A stretch of DNA of 6,963 bases from Xanthobacteraceae bacterium (GCA_030039105.1 JASHQO010000480.1:1-6963), one strand, 5' to 3'. Shown: positions 1-5,769, counted from the first letter of the stretch. Program-made: numbers and translations. Notes: a model not told the origin generated them from the sequence alone.

Positions 1-123
1 TTCATCGCCGGCTTGAGCAAGGCCGGCATCACGGTCGACCGCAAGGTGCTGTCCGACCTCGCCATCCGCGAGCCGGCCGCGTTCGAGGCGATCGTCGGCC
101 AGGCCAAGTCGGCGCTCGCATAA
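1..123 (+). CDS. rplT: 50S ribosomal protein L20, C-terminal part (5' end outside window)
   Basis: The first 40 codons read FIAGLSKAGITVDRKVLSDL, then a second helix segment ending KSALA, and stop at TAA 121-123. This matches the C-terminal globular domain of bacterial L20, where a G-[IL]-x-[LV]-[DN]-RK-[VM]-L-[AS]-[DE] stretch is typical. L20 binds 23S rRNA and is needed early in assembly of the large ribosomal subunit; in several bacteria it also represses its own operon. About one third of the usual length of roughly 119 residues is present. The start lies before the window. In many proteobacteria rplT is followed by pheST, which agrees with pheS appearing about 580 bases downstream. Nothing in the fragment looks degraded. 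Confidence 0.93.
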   Translation, partial: FIAGLSKAGITVDRKVLSDLAIREPAAFEAIVGQAKSALA

Positions 124-125
124 CG

Positions 126-189
126 GAGGACGGACGACCGACGACAGATGCGGATTGCCGATCTTCCGTCCTCTGTCGTCCGTCGTCCG
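126..189. repeat. Imperfect inverted repeat in the rplT-dinB gap
   Basis: The arm at 131-147 (cggacgaccgacgacag) pairs with 173-189 (ctgtcgtccgtcgtccg) at 16 of 17 positions, the only mismatch being C139/C181, around a 25-base loop. A second, mutually exclusive pairing exists: 126-133 (gaggacgg) is a perfect complement of 166-173 (ccgtcctc). No run of T follows the right arm on the + strand (gcaaaacc, then the ATG at 198), so it is not a standard intrinsic terminator. The arms are built from near-repeats of a GACGAC/GTCGTC unit. It may be an intergenic repeat, an RNA processing site or an attenuator-like switch between L20 and the downstream genes; the sequence alone does not decide. Confidence 0.6.
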
Positions 190-197
190 GCAAAACC

Positions 198-698
198 ATG
201 ATCGACCGCGCGTACGTCCAGCGGATGGCGCGTTACAATCGCTGGCAGAATGAAAATCTCTACGGCGTCGCCGACGGCTTGAGCGACGACGAGCGGCGGC
301 GCGAACGCGGCGCCTGGTTCGGCTCGATCCACAAGACGCTCAACCACATCCTGTGGGGCGACAAGAGCTGGATGAGCCGCTTCACCGACCTGCCGCGGCC
401 GACGGTCGGCATTCCGGATTCGGTTTCGGTCTATCCGGAGTGGGAGAGCCTGAAGGCGGAGCGCAAAAGCTTCGACCGGACCATCGTCGACTGGGCCGAC
501 AAGGTCGACGATGCCTGGCTCGCCGCCGATCAGACTTATTATTCCGGCGCCACCAAGCGGGACTGGACCCGGCCGCGCTGGCTTCTGGTCACCCATATGT
601 TCAATCACCAGACCCATCATCGCGGCCAGGTGCACGGCATGCTGACCCAGGCCGGCGGCCGGCCGGGCGACACCGACCTGCCGTTCATGCCCGATTGA
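198..698 (+). CDS. DinB family (YfiT-like) putative metal-dependent protein
   Basis: A 166-residue protein of the size and pattern of the DinB/YfiT four-helix-bundle family. An early helix contains ARYNRWQNENLY (11-22), followed by LNHILWGDKSWM (48-59), which supplies the first expected metal ligand, H50. The late helix carries HMFNHQTHHRGQ (133-144), with H137 and H141 as the other two expected ligands. The H...H-x3-H-RGQ layout is characteristic of the family, which also ends with a short Gly/Pro-rich tail as here. Members bind divalent metal; some act as thiol transferases (bacillithiol or mycothiol), but most have no known substrate, and none can be assigned here. The ATG at 198 is the only start that leaves the first helix intact, although no good Shine-Dalgarno site precedes it. 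The stop lies 8 bases before pheS, so translation is probably coupled to pheS. Confidence 0.86.
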   Translation: MIDRAYVQRMARYNRWQNENLYGVADGLSDDERRRERGAWFGSIHKTLNHILWGDKSWMSRFTDLPRPTVGIPDSVSVYPEWESLKAERKSFDRTIVDWADKVDDAWLAADQTYYSGATKRDWTRPRWLLVTHMFNHQTHHRGQVHGMLTQAGGRPGDTDLPFMPD

Positions 699-706
699 GC
701 AACGCC

Positions 707-1789
707 ATGACCGACACCGTGCAGCTTGAGCAAACCATTCTCGCCGAGATCGCCGGCGCGAGCGACGATACGGCGCTGGAAGGGGTGCGCGTCGCGGCGC
801 TCGGCAAGAACGGCTCGATCACCGCGCTGCTCAAGACGCTGGGCACGCTGCCGCCCGACGAGCGCAAGACCCAGGGGCCGCTGATCAACGGGCTGAAGGA
901 TCGCGTCAACGCGGCGCTAGTCGCGCGGCGCGACGCCTTCAAGAATGCGGCGCTGGAAGCGCGGCTGAACACCGAGAGCGTCGACGTCACGCTGCCGGTG
1001 CGCGAGGCGCCGGCCGAGATCGGCCGCCTCCATCCCATTACGCAAGTGGTCGACGAGTTGACTGCGATCTTCGCCGACATGGGCTTCGCGGTCGCCGAAG
1101 GCCCCGACATCGAGACCGACGACTACAATTTCACCAAGCTGAATTTCCCGGAAAACCATCCGGCGCGGGAGATGCACGACACGTTCTTCTTCAATCCGAA
1201 GCCGGACGGCTCGCGGCTGCTGCTTCGCACCCACACCTCGCCGGTGCAGGTGCGCACCATGCTGAGCCGGAAACCGCCGATCCGCGTCATCATTCCGGGC
1301 CGCACCTACCGCTCCGATTCGGACCAGACCCACACGCCGATGTTCCATCAGGTCGAGGGCCTCGTCGTCGACAAGGGCTCCCATCTCGGCCACCTGAAAT
1401 GGATCCTCGAAGAATTCTGCAAGGCGTTCTTCGAAGTCGACCGGGTCAAGATGCGCTTTCGCCCGTCGTTCTTCCCGTTCACCGAACCGTCGCTCGAAGT
1501 CGACATCCAGTGCCGCCGCGACAAGGGCGAAATCCGCTTCGGCGACGGCGACGACTGGCTGGAGATTTTGGGCTGCGGCATGGTGCATCCCAACGTGCTG
1601 CGCAACTGCGGCCTCGATCCCGACGAATATCAGGGCTTTGCCTGGGGCATGGGGATCGACCGCATCGCCATGCTCAAATACGGCATGCCGGACCTGCGCG
1701 CCTTCTTCGACGCCGACGTGCGCTGGCTGTCGCATTACGGCTTCCGCCCGCTCGACTTTCCGACGCTGGCGGGCGGCTTGAGCCCGTGA
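707..1789 (+). CDS. pheS: Phenylalanyl-tRNA synthetase alpha subunit
   Basis: 360 residues, the usual length for bacterial PheS. It is the catalytic subunit of the cytoplasmic alpha2-beta2 enzyme that charges tRNA-Phe with phenylalanine using ATP. Residues 1-90 form the helical, probably coiled-coil, tRNA-contacting arm (LGKNGSITALLKTLG at 32-46). The class II core follows: GFAVAEGPDIE (126-136, motif 1 region), RTHTSPVQVR (174-183), and motif 2 with IPGRTYRSDSDQTHTPMFHQ (196-215). Motif 3 is in GFAWGMGIDRIAML. Ala312 is the position equivalent to E. coli Ala294, which limits the size of the amino-acid pocket; it is unchanged, so normal specificity is expected. The ATG at 707 is chosen because it gives the family N-terminus; the same frame is open further upstream, but that part overlaps the DinB gene and has no PheS-like sequence. 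Unusually, pheT does not follow directly: two small genes intervene. Confidence 0.97.
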   Translation: MTDTVQLEQTILAEIAGASDDTALEGVRVAALGKNGSITALLKTLGTLPPDERKTQGPLINGLKDRVNAALVARRDAFKNAALEARLNTESVDVTLPVREAPAEIGRLHPITQVVDELTAIFADMGFAVAEGPDIETDDYNFTKLNFPENHPAREMHDTFFFNPKPDGSRLLLRTHTSPVQVRTMLSRKPPIRVIIPGRTYRSDSDQTHTPMFHQVEGLVVDKGSHLGHLKWILEEFCKAFFEVDRVKMRFRPSFFPFTEPSLEVDIQCRRDKGEIRFGDGDDWLEILGCGMVHPNVLRNCGLDPDEYQGFAWGMGIDRIAMLKYGMPDLRAFFDADVRWLSHYGFRPLDFPTLAGGLSP

Positions 1790-1799
1790 ACATGAACAA

Positions 1800-1814
1800 C
1801 AGGAGATCACGACC
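1800..1814 (+). promoter_or_regulatory. Strong Shine-Dalgarno site after pheS
   Basis: AGGAG at 1801-1805 lies 9 bases before the ATG at 1815. It is the best ribosome binding site I see in the left operon, and it serves the first inserted gene. By contrast, pheT itself has no recognisable Shine-Dalgarno sequence. One reading is that this site was originally the pheT leader and was taken over by the inserted genes; this is inference. Confidence 0.7.
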
Positions 1815-2102
1815 ATGACCGATGGCGAGATCAACGAAGTCGTGACCAAAGTACTCCGAAGTCGGCTGAATCAATTCGGCTTTGCTCGCTCCAACGTACA
1901 TTCCGAACTTGATTTCGATGGAAGCCCCATAATCCGAGTGATTGCCCGCTATGAAAAACAAGACCGAGTACCGTCTGACAAGCTGGTCGATTCTCTTGAA
2001 GATATTCGGTCAGAACTTATTCAGCGTGGCGAGGAACGGTTTGTTTTCTTAGACAACGAATATCCCGGCGAAGCAGAAGAAGAAGAAGAGGAATTGGAGT
2101 AA
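1815..2102 (+). CDS. Small acidic-tailed protein of unknown family, candidate partner/antitoxin of the HEPN-like protein
   Basis: 95 residues; I do not recognise a named family. Residues 1-25 look helical (EINEVVTKVLRSRLNQFGF). A strand-like part follows, with the segment GSPIIRVIARYEK at 36-48. Residues 54-71 form a second amphipathic helix (SDKLVDSLEDIRSELIQRG), then FVFLD. The last 10 residues (86-95) are glutamates except for A87 and L94, an acidic tail that could bind a basic or RNA-binding surface. The start is well supported by AGGAG 9 bases upstream. It begins 25 bases after the pheS stop and ends 4 bases before the HEPN-like gene, whose ribosome binding site lies inside its last codons, so the two are almost certainly translationally coupled. 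Base composition is about 48-50% G+C, with TTA and ATA codons that are scarce in pheS and pheT, suggesting a later arrival. An antitoxin role rests only on size, charge, order and coupling. Confidence 0.72.
   Translation: MTDGEINEVVTKVLRSRLNQFGFARSNVHSELDFDGSPIIRVIARYEKQDRVPSDKLVDSLEDIRSELIQRGEERFVFLDNEYPGEAEEEEEELE
2076..2090 (+). repeat. GAA trinucleotide run encoding the acidic tail
   Basis: Four GAA codons in a row followed by GAG, embedded in a longer purine-only run ending at the GGAG (2096-2099) used by the next gene. It encodes five of the glutamates in the tail of the 95-residue protein. Such a run can gain or lose units by replication slippage without shifting the frame. The purine-rich RNA may also help ribosomes load on the next start codon. 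Confidence 0.6.
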
Positions 2103-2126
2103 AACCATGGCCGCTGGCACCATGGT
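2096..2126 (+). promoter_or_regulatory. Coupled ribosome binding site and hairpin over the HEPN-like gene start
   Basis: GGAG at 2096-2099 sits 7 bases before the ATG at 2107 and overlaps the final codon of the upstream gene. ACCATGG at 2104-2110 is perfectly complementary to CCATGGT at 2120-2126, giving a 7-bp stem with a 9-base loop. The stem holds the ATG at 2107 in one arm and the second in-frame ATG (2122, residue 6) in the other. If the stem forms in the mRNA, initiation would depend on ribosomes arriving from the upstream gene. The base pairing is seen; the regulatory role is inferred. Confidence 0.45.
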
Positions 2127-2577
2127 AGAGCGTCTCCTTGATGCTGCAGACTTGCTTGTCAAGGAAAGCGGCGGCAGTTCTGCATTCAGGCGTCGCGCCG
2201 TCAGTACGGCTTACTATTCGGTGTTTCATTCACTCGCTAAGCTTTGTGCCGATCATCTATTGCCGATTTCTCGGACTTCCGAAGAATACGTGCGTGTTTA
2301 CCGTGCTCTAGAGCACGGCTCATTAAAAAATGCCTTTTCGGCTCAAGATAGCCCGCTTAAGAAACGCACAAATCTACGTACAATTGGAGACCTGACCGTT
2401 CGGTTGCAAAGCGAGAGACGCAGGGCAGATTATTTGCCTCCGATCAGAAATGTCTTTCCTCGCGGCAAGGCCGAAGATCTGATCGATCAAGCTCGTCAAG
2501 CAGTCAGTCTAATAGAGTCTCTGGGCGAACAGGACCGCGATACCCTTGCTGCCTATTTGCTGTTTAAGAACAGATAG
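2107..2577 (+). CDS. HEPN-domain-like protein, candidate RNase toxin or nucleic-acid-binding partner
   Basis: 156 residues, predicted all-helical and basic. RRRAVSTAYYSVFHSLAKLC (28-47) closely resembles the AYY-x2-FH helix common in HEPN (UPF0332-like) proteins. VYRALEHGSLKN (64-75) contains R63-x6-H70 and R66-x3-H70. RRRADYLP (104-111) resembles the R-x-x-ADY segment seen before the last helix in that group, and the C-terminal helix is LIDQARQAVSLIESL. HEPN proteins often act as metal-independent RNases in toxin-antitoxin, abortive infection and RNA-targeting systems using an R-x4-6-H motif; R63/H70 would fit, but the canonical R-N-x3-H form is absent, so catalysis is uncertain. It starts 4 bases after the acidic 95-residue gene and ends 2 bases before pheT. 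G+C is about 50%, with TTA, CTA and ATA codons, unlike pheS/pheT. It could instead be a non-catalytic HEPN scaffold. An alternative start at 2122 would remove only five residues. Confidence 0.75.
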   Translation: MAAGTMVERLLDAADLLVKESGGSSAFRRRAVSTAYYSVFHSLAKLCADHLLPISRTSEEYVRVYRALEHGSLKNAFSAQDSPLKKRTNLRTIGDLTVRLQSERRRADYLPPIRNVFPRGKAEDLIDQARQAVSLIESLGEQDRDTLAAYLLFKNR

Positions 2578-2582
2578 CCATG

Positions 2583-4994
2583 ATGAAATTCACCCTTGCC
2601 TGGCTGAAGGAGCATCTCGACACCGACCGCGCGCTCGGCGAGATCACCGACAAGCTGACCATGATCGGGCTCGAGGTCGAGCGCGTCGAGGATCGGGGCG
2701 CGGCGCTCAAGCCGTTCGTCATCGCCCGCGTGGTCGAGGCCAGGCAGCATCCGAACGCGGATCGGCTGCGCGTCTGCATGGTCGATACCGGCACGGGCGA
2801 GCCGATCCAGGTGGTGTGCGGCGCGCCCAATGCGCGCGCCGGCATGAAGGGCGTGTTCGTGCCGCCCGGCGCCTACATCCCCGGCAAGGACATGACCTTG
2901 CAGGTCGGCACCATCCGCGGCGTCGAGAGCCGCGGCATGCTGGTATCGGAGTTCGAGCTGAAAATCTCCGACGACCACGACGGCATCGTCGAGCTGCCCG
3001 ACGACGCGCCGGTCGGCGAGAGCTTCGCCAAATATGCCGGCCTCGACGACCCGGTGATCGAGATCAACCTGACGCCGAACCGGCCGGATTGCACCGGCGT
3101 GCACGGCATCGCCCGCGACCTTGGCGCCGCCGACATAGGCAAGTTCAAGGACGCCGCGATCAAGCCGCTCAAGGGCGCGTTCCCCTGCCCGGTCGCGGTG
3201 ACGATCGAGACGCCCGAGCTGTGCCCGGCCTTCGCGCTGCGCCTGATGCGCGGCGTCAAGAACGGCCCGTCGCCGGCCTGGCTGCAGCAGCGGCTGACCG
3301 CGATCGGCTTGCGCCCGATCAACGCGCTGGTCGATATCACGAACTTCATCACCTACGACCGCGGCCGGCCGCTGCACGTGTTCGACGCCAAAAAAGTGCG
3401 CGGCGGCCTTACGGTACGTCGCGCGAAAAAAGACGGCGAGACGCTGCTGGCGCTCGACGGCAAGACCTATACGCTCGACGACTCGGTCTGCGTCATCGCC
3501 GACGGCGACGGCGTCGAATCGCTGTCCGGCATCATGGGCGGCGAAAAAACCGGCTGCGACGAGAGCACGACCGACGTGCTGATCGAATCGGCGCTGTGGA
3601 ATCCGGTCAACATCGCCCAGAGCGGCCGCAAGCTCGGCATCAATTCCGACGCGCGCTACCGTTTCGAGCGTGGCGTCGATCCGGCCTTCATGCTGCCGGG
3701 GCTCGAGCTCGCCACGCACATGGTGACCGACCTGTGCGGCGGCACGCCGTCGGAGGTCACCGTCGCCGGCAGCGCCGAGCCGCCGGAGCGCGTCATCGAT
3801 TTTCCGCTGTCCGAGGTCAACCGGCTCGCCGGGCTTGCCGTGCAGTTGCCGGAAATGCGCCGCGTGCTGGAGCGTCTCGGCTTCTTCGTCGCCGGCCAGG
3901 GCGAGAAGGTGAAGATCGCGGTGCCGTCGTGGCGGCCCGACGTCGAAGGCAAGGCCGACATCGTCGAGGAGGTGGTGCGCATCTTCGGCGTCGACCGCGT
4001 GCCGTCGACGCCGTTCGACCGCGGCGCCGCGCCGCGCAAGCCGGTGCTGACGCCGATCCAGACCCGGGTGCGCAAGGCCAAGCGCGCGCTCGCTACCCGC
4101 AACCTGATCGAGGCCGTGACCTGGTCGTTCATTGCCAAGCCGCAGGCCGAGTTGTTCGGCGGCGGCCAGCCCGAGCTGGCGCTCGCTAATCCGATCGCTT
4201 CCGATCTCTCCGACATGCGGCCGAGCCTGATCCCCGGCCTCGTCGGCGCGGCGCAAAGAAACGCCGACCGCGGTTTTGCCGACGCCGGCTTGTTCGAAGT
4301 CGGCCAGGTGTTTCGCGGCGACCGGCCGGCCGATCAGCTCACCGCCGCGACCGGCGTGCGCCGGGCGCTGGCAAAGCCGTCCGGCATCGGCCGCCATTGG
4401 AGCAAGCGCGACGGCGAGGTCGATGCGTTCGACGCCAAGGCCGATGCGCTCGCCGTGCTGGTCGCCGCCGGCGCCCCCGAGCAAGCGCTGCAGATCGTGC
4501 CCGGCGGGCCGCCGTGGTTTCACCCCGGCCGTTCCGGCACGATCCAGATCGGCCCGAAGAATATTTTGGGCCATTTCGGCGAGCTGCATCCGCGCGCGCT
4601 CGAAGCGCTCGACGCCGAAGGCCCGCTGGTCGCCTTCGAAGTGATTCTCGAGCGCATCCCCGAGCCGAAGGCGAAAGCGACGCGGGCCAAGCCGGTGCTG
4701 GAGCTTGCGCCGCTGCAGCCGGTGGAGCGCGATTTCGCCTTCGTGGTCGAGCGCAGCGTCAAAGCCGCCGACATCGTGCGCGCCGCCCAGGCGGTCGACC
4801 GCAAGCTCATCACGGGGATCACGGTGTTCGACGTCTACGAAGGCAAAGGCATCGAGCCCGGCAAGAAATCGATCGCCATCGCGGTGACATTGCAGCCGCG
4901 CGACAAGACCATGACCGACGCCGAGATCGAGGCGCTGGCGGCAAAGATCGTCGCCGAAGTCGCAAAGCGCACCGGCGGCGTACTGCGCGGCTGA
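2583..4994 (+). CDS. pheT: Phenylalanyl-tRNA synthetase beta subunit
   Basis: 803 residues from the ATG at 2583 (804 from the adjacent ATG at 2580), the usual size of bacterial PheT. It forms the alpha2-beta2 enzyme with PheS, contributing tRNA binding and editing of mischarged Tyr-tRNA-Phe. Domains in order: MKFTLAWLKEHL at the N-terminus; an EMAP/OB-fold tRNA-binding domain at about 40-150 (ARVVEARQHPNADRL); linker NLTPNRPDCTG (163-173); B3/B4 editing region about 210-395, with DITNFITYD and SGIMGGEKTG; B5 about 403-475, with PSWRPDVEGKADIVEEVVR; the class II-like core to about 690; and a ferredoxin-fold anticodon-binding domain from about 710 to the end (ERDFAFVVE ... DVYEGKGIEPGKKSIA). 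All look intact. There is no clear Shine-Dalgarno site; the start is 2-5 bases after the stop of the HEPN-like gene, so synthesis probably relies on coupled translation. MKF is the preferred start because it is the family N-terminus. Confidence 0.97.
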   Translation: MKFTLAWLKEHLDTDRALGEITDKLTMIGLEVERVEDRGAALKPFVIARVVEARQHPNADRLRVCMVDTGTGEPIQVVCGAPNARAGMKGVFVPPGAYIPGKDMTLQVGTIRGVESRGMLVSEFELKISDDHDGIVELPDDAPVGESFAKYAGLDDPVIEINLTPNRPDCTGVHGIARDLGAADIGKFKDAAIKPLKGAFPCPVAVTIETPELCPAFALRLMRGVKNGPSPAWLQQRLTAIGLRPINALVDITNFITYDRGRPLHVFDAKKVRGGLTVRRAKKDGETLLALDGKTYTLDDSVCVIADGDGVESLSGIMGGEKTGCDESTTDVLIESALWNPVNIAQSGRKLGINSDARYRFERGVDPAFMLPGLELATHMVTDLCGGTPSEVTVAGSAEPPERVIDFPLSEVNRLAGLAVQLPEMRRVLERLGFFVAGQGEKVKIAVPSWRPDVEGKADIVEEVVRIFGVDRVPSTPFDRGAAPRKPVLTPIQTRVRKAKRALATRNLIEAVTWSFIAKPQAELFGGGQPELALANPIASDLSDMRPSLIPGLVGAAQRNADRGFADAGLFEVGQVFRGDRPADQLTAATGVRRALAKPSGIGRHWSKRDGEVDAFDAKADALAVLVAAGAPEQALQIVPGGPPWFHPGRSGTIQIGPKNILGHFGELHPRALEALDAEGPLVAFEVILERIPEPKAKATRAKPVLELAPLQPVERDFAFVVERSVKAADIVRAAQAVDRKLITGITVFDVYEGKGIEPGKKSIAIAVTLQPRDKTMTDAEIEALAAKIVAEVAKRTGGVLRG

Positions 4995-5043
4995 CGGTTT
5001 CTGAAAGCCTGGCGAAAATTCAAAGCCGGAGCGGGCCGGTCGC

Positions 5044-5655
5044 TCACTCGGCAGTGACCGCGGGGCTGCCTTGCTGCGCAGTCTTCAGCCGTGGCGGCAG
5101 CAGCGCGATCGGCCGATCGGCCGGAACCGGACGCGCCGTCGCGATTGTCGGGCGTGCCCGGGATGCGGTTTGTTGGCGGGCCGGTGTCGTCTGCGTCGGC
5201 GCAACGGCCTGAGCGGCAGCCGGCGGCGCCGCGGTGGCGTTGCCGGCCACGAACGTCACCGAACGATGGTGGCGGGACATATGCCGCTTCGCCGCAATGT
5301 CGCAGGTCGGATTGAGAAACACGTAAGCCGGATCGCCGCATTTAGCCGGCGCTTGAGCCGTGATTTGGGGCGCGGCCGTTGCAGCGGCGACCTGCACGGG
5401 GGCGCGCGGCACGGACACGACGCGAACCGGCGTGGCTGCGCGTTCCATCTCGGCCGCAGCCGCCGACTCGGCGGGCGCCGCCGGGCTGTCCGGCGTCAGG
5501 CAGACCACCGCAAGCCCCAAGCCCAGGACCAAGCCCAGGACCAGGCCCAGGACCAAGACCAGCGCCGCCGTTCCGGCCGCGGCGCCGAGTCGGCGGTTCC
5601 GCTGCGCGGTCGGCCTTGCCGCCGTCTTGGAAAATGCTTTGGAATCAACGCGCAT
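5044..5655 (-). CDS. Putative single-pass membrane protein, Ala/Pro-rich, unknown function
   Basis: 203 residues, not assigned to a family. The N-terminus is basic (residues 1-23, ending QRNRRLG), then about residues 25-52 form one long hydrophobic helix of Val, Leu and Gly repeats (VLVLGLVLGLVLGLGL). A Pro/Ala/Thr-rich stretch follows. A compact segment with two cysteines, KCGDPAYVFLNPTC (105-118), leads to a basic His-rich part (KRHMSRHHR, 123-131) and TFVAGN. The end is again Ala/Pro/Thr-rich. The topology would put the tail in the periplasm. Cys52 is preceded by Val, so it does not form a standard lipobox. The two cysteines may form a disulfide. The ATG at 5655 has only a weak ribosome site. 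It converges with pheT, 49 bases from its stop, and lies 114 bases downstream of the amine oxidase gene on the same strand. Composition is biased and the other frames are open, so the gene is plausible rather than certain. Confidence 0.6.
   Translation of the reverse strand: MRVDSKAFSKTAARPTAQRNRRLGAAAGTAALVLVLGLVLGLVLGLGLAVVCLTPDSPAAPAESAAAAEMERAATPVRVVSVPRAPVQVAAATAAPQITAQAPAKCGDPAYVFLNPTCDIAAKRHMSRHHRSVTFVAGNATAAPPAAAQAVAPTQTTPARQQTASRARPTIATARPVPADRPIALLPPRLKTAQQGSPAVTAE
5521..5556 (+). repeat. Three tandem 12-base units within the membrane-segment coding region
   Basis: Three units of gcccaggaccaR (5521-5532, 5533-5544, 5545-5556), differing only in the last base, with a degenerate partial unit on each side. 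Read on the minus strand each unit encodes a four-residue LVLG-type repeat, so the array builds most of the predicted transmembrane helix of the 203-residue protein. Changes in copy number would be in frame and would alter helix length. Confidence 0.85.
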
Positions 5656-5769
5656 CGCAAATCACTCGGGAACTTTGGCGCAAACGAGCGCTCGCGCGCG
5701 GCTATGAAACCGCGCCGACAGTAGGTCGCGCCGAGGACCGAAAAGGTTTCGTGCCGAAAATCGCTTAGC

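Noticed and set aside
148..197. Phe-rich leader peptide (pheM-like) ahead of pheS
   Set aside because: No short open frame with consecutive Phe codons is present in the rplT-dinB gap or before pheS.
353..706. Upstream in-frame extension of pheS by 118 codons
   Set aside because: It overlaps the DinB gene in another frame and its translation is Arg/Pro/Gly-rich with no PheS similarity. The ATG at 707 gives the normal 360-residue protein.
917..1849. 310-codon open frame antisense to pheS
   Set aside because: Shadow of pheS; no recognisable domain, and the composition is that of a reverse-strand artefact.
2553..4589. 678-codon open frame antisense to pheT
   Set aside because: The plus strand clearly encodes all PheT domains. 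The antisense product is Asp/His/Arg/Ala-rich, as expected from the opposite strand of a GC-rich gene with biased third positions.
5029..5045. Possible terminator hairpin (gagcg/cgctc, 7-base loop) between pheT and the convergent gene
   Set aside because: The stem is only 5 bp. On the plus strand no T-run follows; on the minus strand the following cggctttgaatttt is only moderately T-rich. Too weak to annotate.
5739..5751. Small hairpin cgaaa/tttcg after the amine oxidase gene
   Set aside because: Five A/T-rich pairs with a 3-base loop and no T-run on either side; expected by chance.
5071..5768. Plus-strand open frames of 217 and 129 codons across 5071-5768
   Set aside because: Both are Arg/Gly/Pro-rich without ordered segments. 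The minus-strand frame has a credible basic N-terminus, membrane helix and cysteine motif and is preferred.
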